A DNA stretch of 21,160 nucleotides. Origin: a virus. Below are positions 18,438 to 21,160 of the stretch, piece by piece. Made by a program: the position numbers and the translations under genes. The notes beneath the pieces are model-generated. The model ran no database searches. It was not told where the DNA came from and saw nothing but the letters and a program-made list of their open reading frames with translations. Within the stretch, counting starts at the first letter, position 1. Each line of letters opens with the position of its first letter. The stretch is taken from positions 1 to 21,160 of IMG/VR virus record IMGVR_UViG_3300033233_000183; one strand, written 5' to 3'.

Positions 18438-20136
18438 AGATTTCTCCGCCCTTTGGTATTGATGGAGACTCTGTTCCTGTTTTTGCGCCAGTTAATGCTG
18501 GATCTTGAGGAATTTGACCTAATGCACCTCCATCAGAAGGTACAGGTTGTCCTGCCATTGCTGCTTGCTGATCCATTTGCATTTGCATCATTTCCATTTC
18601 TGTAGGAGGAATAAGACCTGCTTCTCTTTCGGAGTTAATTTCATAATCAATGTCAAGCATTTCCCCATCAGTTTGCCTAAGAATGTTCTGTCTTACAAAT
18701 TTTAATGAGAAATATTTACCGACGTAAGGATCAACTGCAGCAAGAACTCCCATTCTTTCTTGCATAATCTCAACATTTTTTAGTTCTGCAAAATGATTGT
18801 CATACAAATAATCATACTGAATGTGATCACTCATTTGATCCCATTCTTCTGGTGTTACAATATTTTTTAAGATTAACTGAGAACGAAGAATGTCGTGAAA
18901 AATATTACTGAACCTTTTTCTCATTCTTCCAACAAATTTGCTGAACTTGAGTTCATCTCTCAAAATGTCAGAAGAACGCCCAAGATTGAATCCATCACCA
19001 GAACTTAATCTAGATTCAGGAACTCCAAGTGCTCTGTAAAGTTTTTTCTGAAAATACTCAACATCAGTCAATTCTCCTAAATTTTGACCCCCTGGCAAAG
19101 TTGTAATTTCAGTTCCTCTACCACCCTCACGCCTTGGCAGCCAGAAATCTTCAAGCATACTCATGTATCTCTTGTCATCACGAATTTCGCCTGTTGAGGC
19201 ATCATAACTTAATTTGTTACGATACCGGGACATAACTTCACGAAGATATTGTTCTGCCTTTACTTTAGGAAGATTACCAACATCAATGTAAAAAATTCTT
19301 CTTTCTGGAGCTCGTGATAAACGATAGATAACAATTGCATCCTCAATCATGCGAAGTTGATTGAGTGCTTTTATTGCTTTATGTAAATAAGACAATACTG
19401 TATATTTATTTCTATCAACCAATCCCGATGTGCAATAAGCAATTGCATCCTTTGCAATTTTTATGTTATCTCTTTGCTGCAATCCAAGTTGAACACCACC
19501 AACAGATGTTTGATTTGAAGATGAATTAGGACTAAACACAAAATATTCCTCAATTCCAGGAAATTCGTAAGATTTTGTATTAGTACTAGTCAATAAATTG
19601 ATTGGAGTATTAGTTTGACTTTTCTTTTGTTCCCTAACAAACTTAATCTTCAAGGAATCAATATATCGAAGTTCTTTGATACCTTCTTGAGGATTATCTA
19701 AATCAATCACTTTATGGTAGTATACCCTTCCATCTACATACCAATTTCTAAAAATTTCATGTGCTTTTTTATCAAAATCTAAGAGATCTTTTATGTATTG
19801 AAACTCTGCTCGCACAATTTCTTTAAGTTTATCACTTACATTTAAATTCGAAAGTTCTAATTGAACTGGAGAGTCGTTTAAATCAGATACAATTGCTTCA
19901 CTAATAATGTCTTCAATGGCTCCATCCACTTCTGGATGAAGAGACATTTCTCTGTAGCGTCGAATTAAATCGTACTCAGTTTTGAAAACACCTTCAATAT
20001 CAAGATATTGTCCATAAAATCCACTAGACAAAAAGTAGTCTGCTCCATCCTCATTATTTTCAGGGACTGGAGAGACTACTCCTTTTGCTTTAGATTTATA
20101 TGAATCGTCAATAGAAAAACCAAACAGTGATGCCAT
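18436..20136 (-). CDS. 20: portal vertex protein (gp20)
   Basis: This 566-residue protein (T4 gp20 is 524) forms the dodecameric portal through which DNA is packaged and ejected. Matches to T4 include PEVDGAIEDIISEAIVSD near the N-terminus, RRIFYIDVGNLPKVKAEQYL, and YRNKLSYDASTGEIRDDKRYMSMLEDFWLPRREGGRGTEITTLPGG, a hallmark block of the family (T4 VYDASTGKVKN...MSMTEDYWLQRRDGK...TEVDTLPG). The C-terminal 70 residues are Met/Gln/Pro/Gly-rich and probably flexible. This gene is the standard marker for marine T4-like phages. Its stop codon overlaps the late promoter of gp67. TCTAAATA precedes it by 26 bases. Confidence 0.97.
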   Translation of the reverse strand: MASLFGFSIDDSYKSKAKGVVSPVPENNEDGADYFLSSGFYGQYLDIEGVFKTEYDLIRRYREMSLHPEVDGAIEDIISEAIVSDLNDSPVQLELSNLNVSDKLKEIVRAEFQYIKDLLDFDKKAHEIFRNWYVDGRVYYHKVIDLDNPQEGIKELRYIDSLKIKFVREQKKSQTNTPINLLTSTNTKSYEFPGIEEYFVFSPNSSSNQTSVGGVQLGLQQRDNIKIAKDAIAYCTSGLVDRNKYTVLSYLHKAIKALNQLRMIEDAIVIYRLSRAPERRIFYIDVGNLPKVKAEQYLREVMSRYRNKLSYDASTGEIRDDKRYMSMLEDFWLPRREGGRGTEITTLPGGQNLGELTDVEYFQKKLYRALGVPESRLSSGDGFNLGRSSDILRDELKFSKFVGRMRKRFSNIFHDILRSQLILKNIVTPEEWDQMSDHIQYDYLYDNHFAELKNVEIMQERMGVLAAVDPYVGKYFSLKFVRQNILRQTDGEMLDIDYEINSEREAGLIPPTEMEMMQMQMDQQAAMAGQPVPSDGGALGQIPQDPALTGAKTGTESPSIPKGGEI

Positions 20137-20162
20137 TATTATGAAAATAGAAGACTATGTTC

Positions 20163-20170
20163 TATTTAGA
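20163..20170 (-). promoter_or_regulatory. possible late-type promoter for gp20
   Basis: TCTAAATA on the minus strand, overlapping the gp19 stop codon and 26 bases before the gp20 ATG. One position differs from the T4 late box. Confidence 0.45.
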
Positions 20171-20771
20171 CGACATTACCACCGTTACCTGCTGCTTCCC
20201 ACCAATGAACCTTGAAAGTTGCATTGAATTCTTCAATTTGATTATCAGAACCATAATCAAGAGAAATTGCATCAATTGATGTAGGCCAAATTCCATAGAA
20301 TTTGTAACTTCTCAAAATTGGAATTTGTGTAGCATCAAATGAACCTCTTCCAAGTTGATGAACTGTAGCATTTTTTTGATAAGATTGTGGATCAATCAAA
20401 CCAGTCGTATTAGAATGACGATTGAGTTGATTCATCCATCTTTCGATTGCAGCACGAATGGCAAAATCGGTATCATTAATAATAGTGACATTCCAATCAT
20501 CGAAAGTTCTATCACCAGCAACTTGAAGTTGTCTACCTCTAAAAGGAACTGGAATTGCTGCAACTGTTGACGCTGGAAGAGCAGTTGATTTGATCATAAA
20601 TCTCATCAATGATTCTACTGCAGTTTCAGTATTTCCATCAGCAGCAGTGTTGCTGATTAGTGGAAGTTCAACTTCAAAAAGATTTGATCTAGTTCCACCC
20701 CCAGTTAATTGCCCTTTAAAGGAATCAATTGTTCTAGTTGCATATTGAATTGTAGGTTTAGTGACGGCCAT
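20166..20771 (-). CDS. 19: tail tube protein (gp19)
   Basis: This 201-residue protein (T4 gp19 is 163) would form the stacked hexamer rings of the inner tail tube. It lies between sheath and portal as in T4. Features are an N-terminal SFKGQLTGGGTRSNLFEVELP, the LPASTVAAIPVPFRGRQLQVAGDRTFDDWNVTIINDTDF block typical of tail-tube folds, and AIERWMNQLNRHSN. The start is secured by AAGGAG eight bases before the ATG. It starts 35 bases after the gp18 stop; no late octamer was seen in that gap, so it is probably co-transcribed with gp18. Confidence 0.92.
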   Translation of the reverse strand: MAVTKPTIQYATRTIDSFKGQLTGGGTRSNLFEVELPLISNTAADGNTETAVESLMRFMIKSTALPASTVAAIPVPFRGRQLQVAGDRTFDDWNVTIINDTDFAIRAAIERWMNQLNRHSNTTGLIDPQSYQKNATVHQLGRGSFDATQIPILRSYKFYGIWPTSIDAISLDYGSDNQIEEFNATFKVHWWEAAGNGGNVV

Positions 20772-20806
20772 TGTTCTTTACTCCTTAATTTTTAAAATTG
20801 AATAGA

Positions 20807-21160
20807 TCAAACAGTTCCTAAAAGTTCTTCAAAACTAACTCCTGTTCTGGTAGCAACAAAAGTAAGTCCAATGAAGTTAATGCTACGTGCAGGTTTAATG
20901 AAAATGTCAGCTCTAAATTCATTAGCATCTATCACTTCTGGAGTATTATTTGTATCGTCACAAATTACAACAAAATCAATAATACCCCTCTTTGCTTGAA
21001 CATCACGAAGGAATGGTTCTGTAACATTTCTGAAGTTTGCTCTCGTAATTTCATCATTAAATTCGAATAGAATTGTTTTTGCAAACGTTTCAATTTGAGA
21101 TTCAAGGTATAAGAATAATCTTCTAACGTTAATTCTATCAAAGGCACTTACCTCACTAAG
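20807..21160 (-). CDS. 18: tail sheath protein (gp18), C-terminal part
   Basis: The frame is open from the window edge to a TGA at 20807-20809, giving 117 residues of the C-terminus; the rest lies outside. SAFDRINVRRLFLYLE, then VICDDTNNTPEVIDANEF and then KPARSINFIGLTFVATRTGVSF correspond to the T4 gp18 segments FRINVRRLFNLL, VVCDTTNNTPSVIDRNEF and QPARSINYITLNFVATATGADF. Gp18 forms the contractile sheath around the gp19 tube. It is the first gene of the window in transcription order. Confidence 0.95.
   Translation of the reverse strand, partial: LSEVSAFDRINVRRLFLYLESQIETFAKTILFEFNDEITRANFRNVTEPFLRDVQAKRGIIDFVVICDDTNNTPEVIDANEFRADIFIKPARSINFIGLTFVATRTGVSFEELLGTV

Noticed and set aside
1-21160. 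tRNA genes, CRISPR arrays, insertion sequences, integrase or attachment sites
   Set aside because: None could be supported by reading either strand; gene packing leaves no gap above about 120 bases.

Overview
The window is a piece of a T4-like (contractile-tailed) cyanophage genome. Every supported gene lies on the minus strand, so biological order runs from base 21160 down to base 1. The gene order (tail sheath, tail tube, portal, gp67, gp21, gp22, gp23, gp3-slot protein, uvsY, uvsW, gp55, gp47, gp46, gp45, gp44) is the T4-type core as I remember it from Synechococcus/Prochlorococcus myoviruses. A CobS-like AAA+ ATPase and a small protein resembling cyanobacterial DUF3110 also point to a cyanophage. 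The lineage is inferred from gene content and order; no search was run.

Layout, in transcription order. (1) 21160-14406, late virion block: tail sheath C-terminus (gp18, cut by the window edge), tail tube gp19, portal gp20, small core protein gp67, an unrecognised 175-residue beta-rich protein in the gp68 position, prohead protease gp21, scaffold gp22 and major capsid gp23. A strong rho-independent terminator closes the block. Late-promoter-like octamers (consensus NATAAATA or TCTAAATA) sit 20-40 bases before most starts and often overlap the previous stop codon. (2) 14323-10812: a tail-associated protein, then recombination genes uvsY and uvsW joined by an ATGA overlap, a small Sm-like hypothetical, and the late sigma factor gp55 behind its own sigma70-like promoter. 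(3) 10808-7619: the gp47/gp46 nuclease complex with a DUF3110-like gene between the subunits, then a 48-residue basic ORF of high GC. (4) 7592-3449, accessory island: a 720-residue CobT-like protein (intact HExxH plus acidic linker plus VWA domain), a basic 185-residue protein, a 64-residue hypothetical, and a CobS-like MoxR-type AAA+ ATPase. (5) 3427-1, replication block: a consensus sigma70 promoter, a 13-codon upstream ORF, a DUF3310-like gene, sliding clamp gp45, a Pyr_excise-like protein, a small hypothetical, clamp loader gp44, and a DNA adenine methyltransferase cut by the window edge.

How the parts fit: gp45, gp44 and the methylase serve replication and modification; gp46/47, UvsW and UvsY serve recombination-dependent replication; gp55 redirects host polymerase to the octamer promoters; gp20/67/21/22/23 build and mature the head.

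The most striking observation is the 185-residue gene at 4845-5402. It begins MKTFNEFVVEC, closely matching the capsid-targeting sequence of T4 internal head proteins (MKTYQEFIAEA, cut after the Glu by gp21). The protein is very basic, has a late-type promoter, and lies between the CobT-like and CobS-like genes. It is a candidate packaged and injected protein. Other points of interest are a gp21 gene with no ATG/GTG/TTG start in the right place (AUU inferred), a CobT-like protein with a complete metallopeptidase motif, and a shared start-codon element on gp44 and its neighbour.
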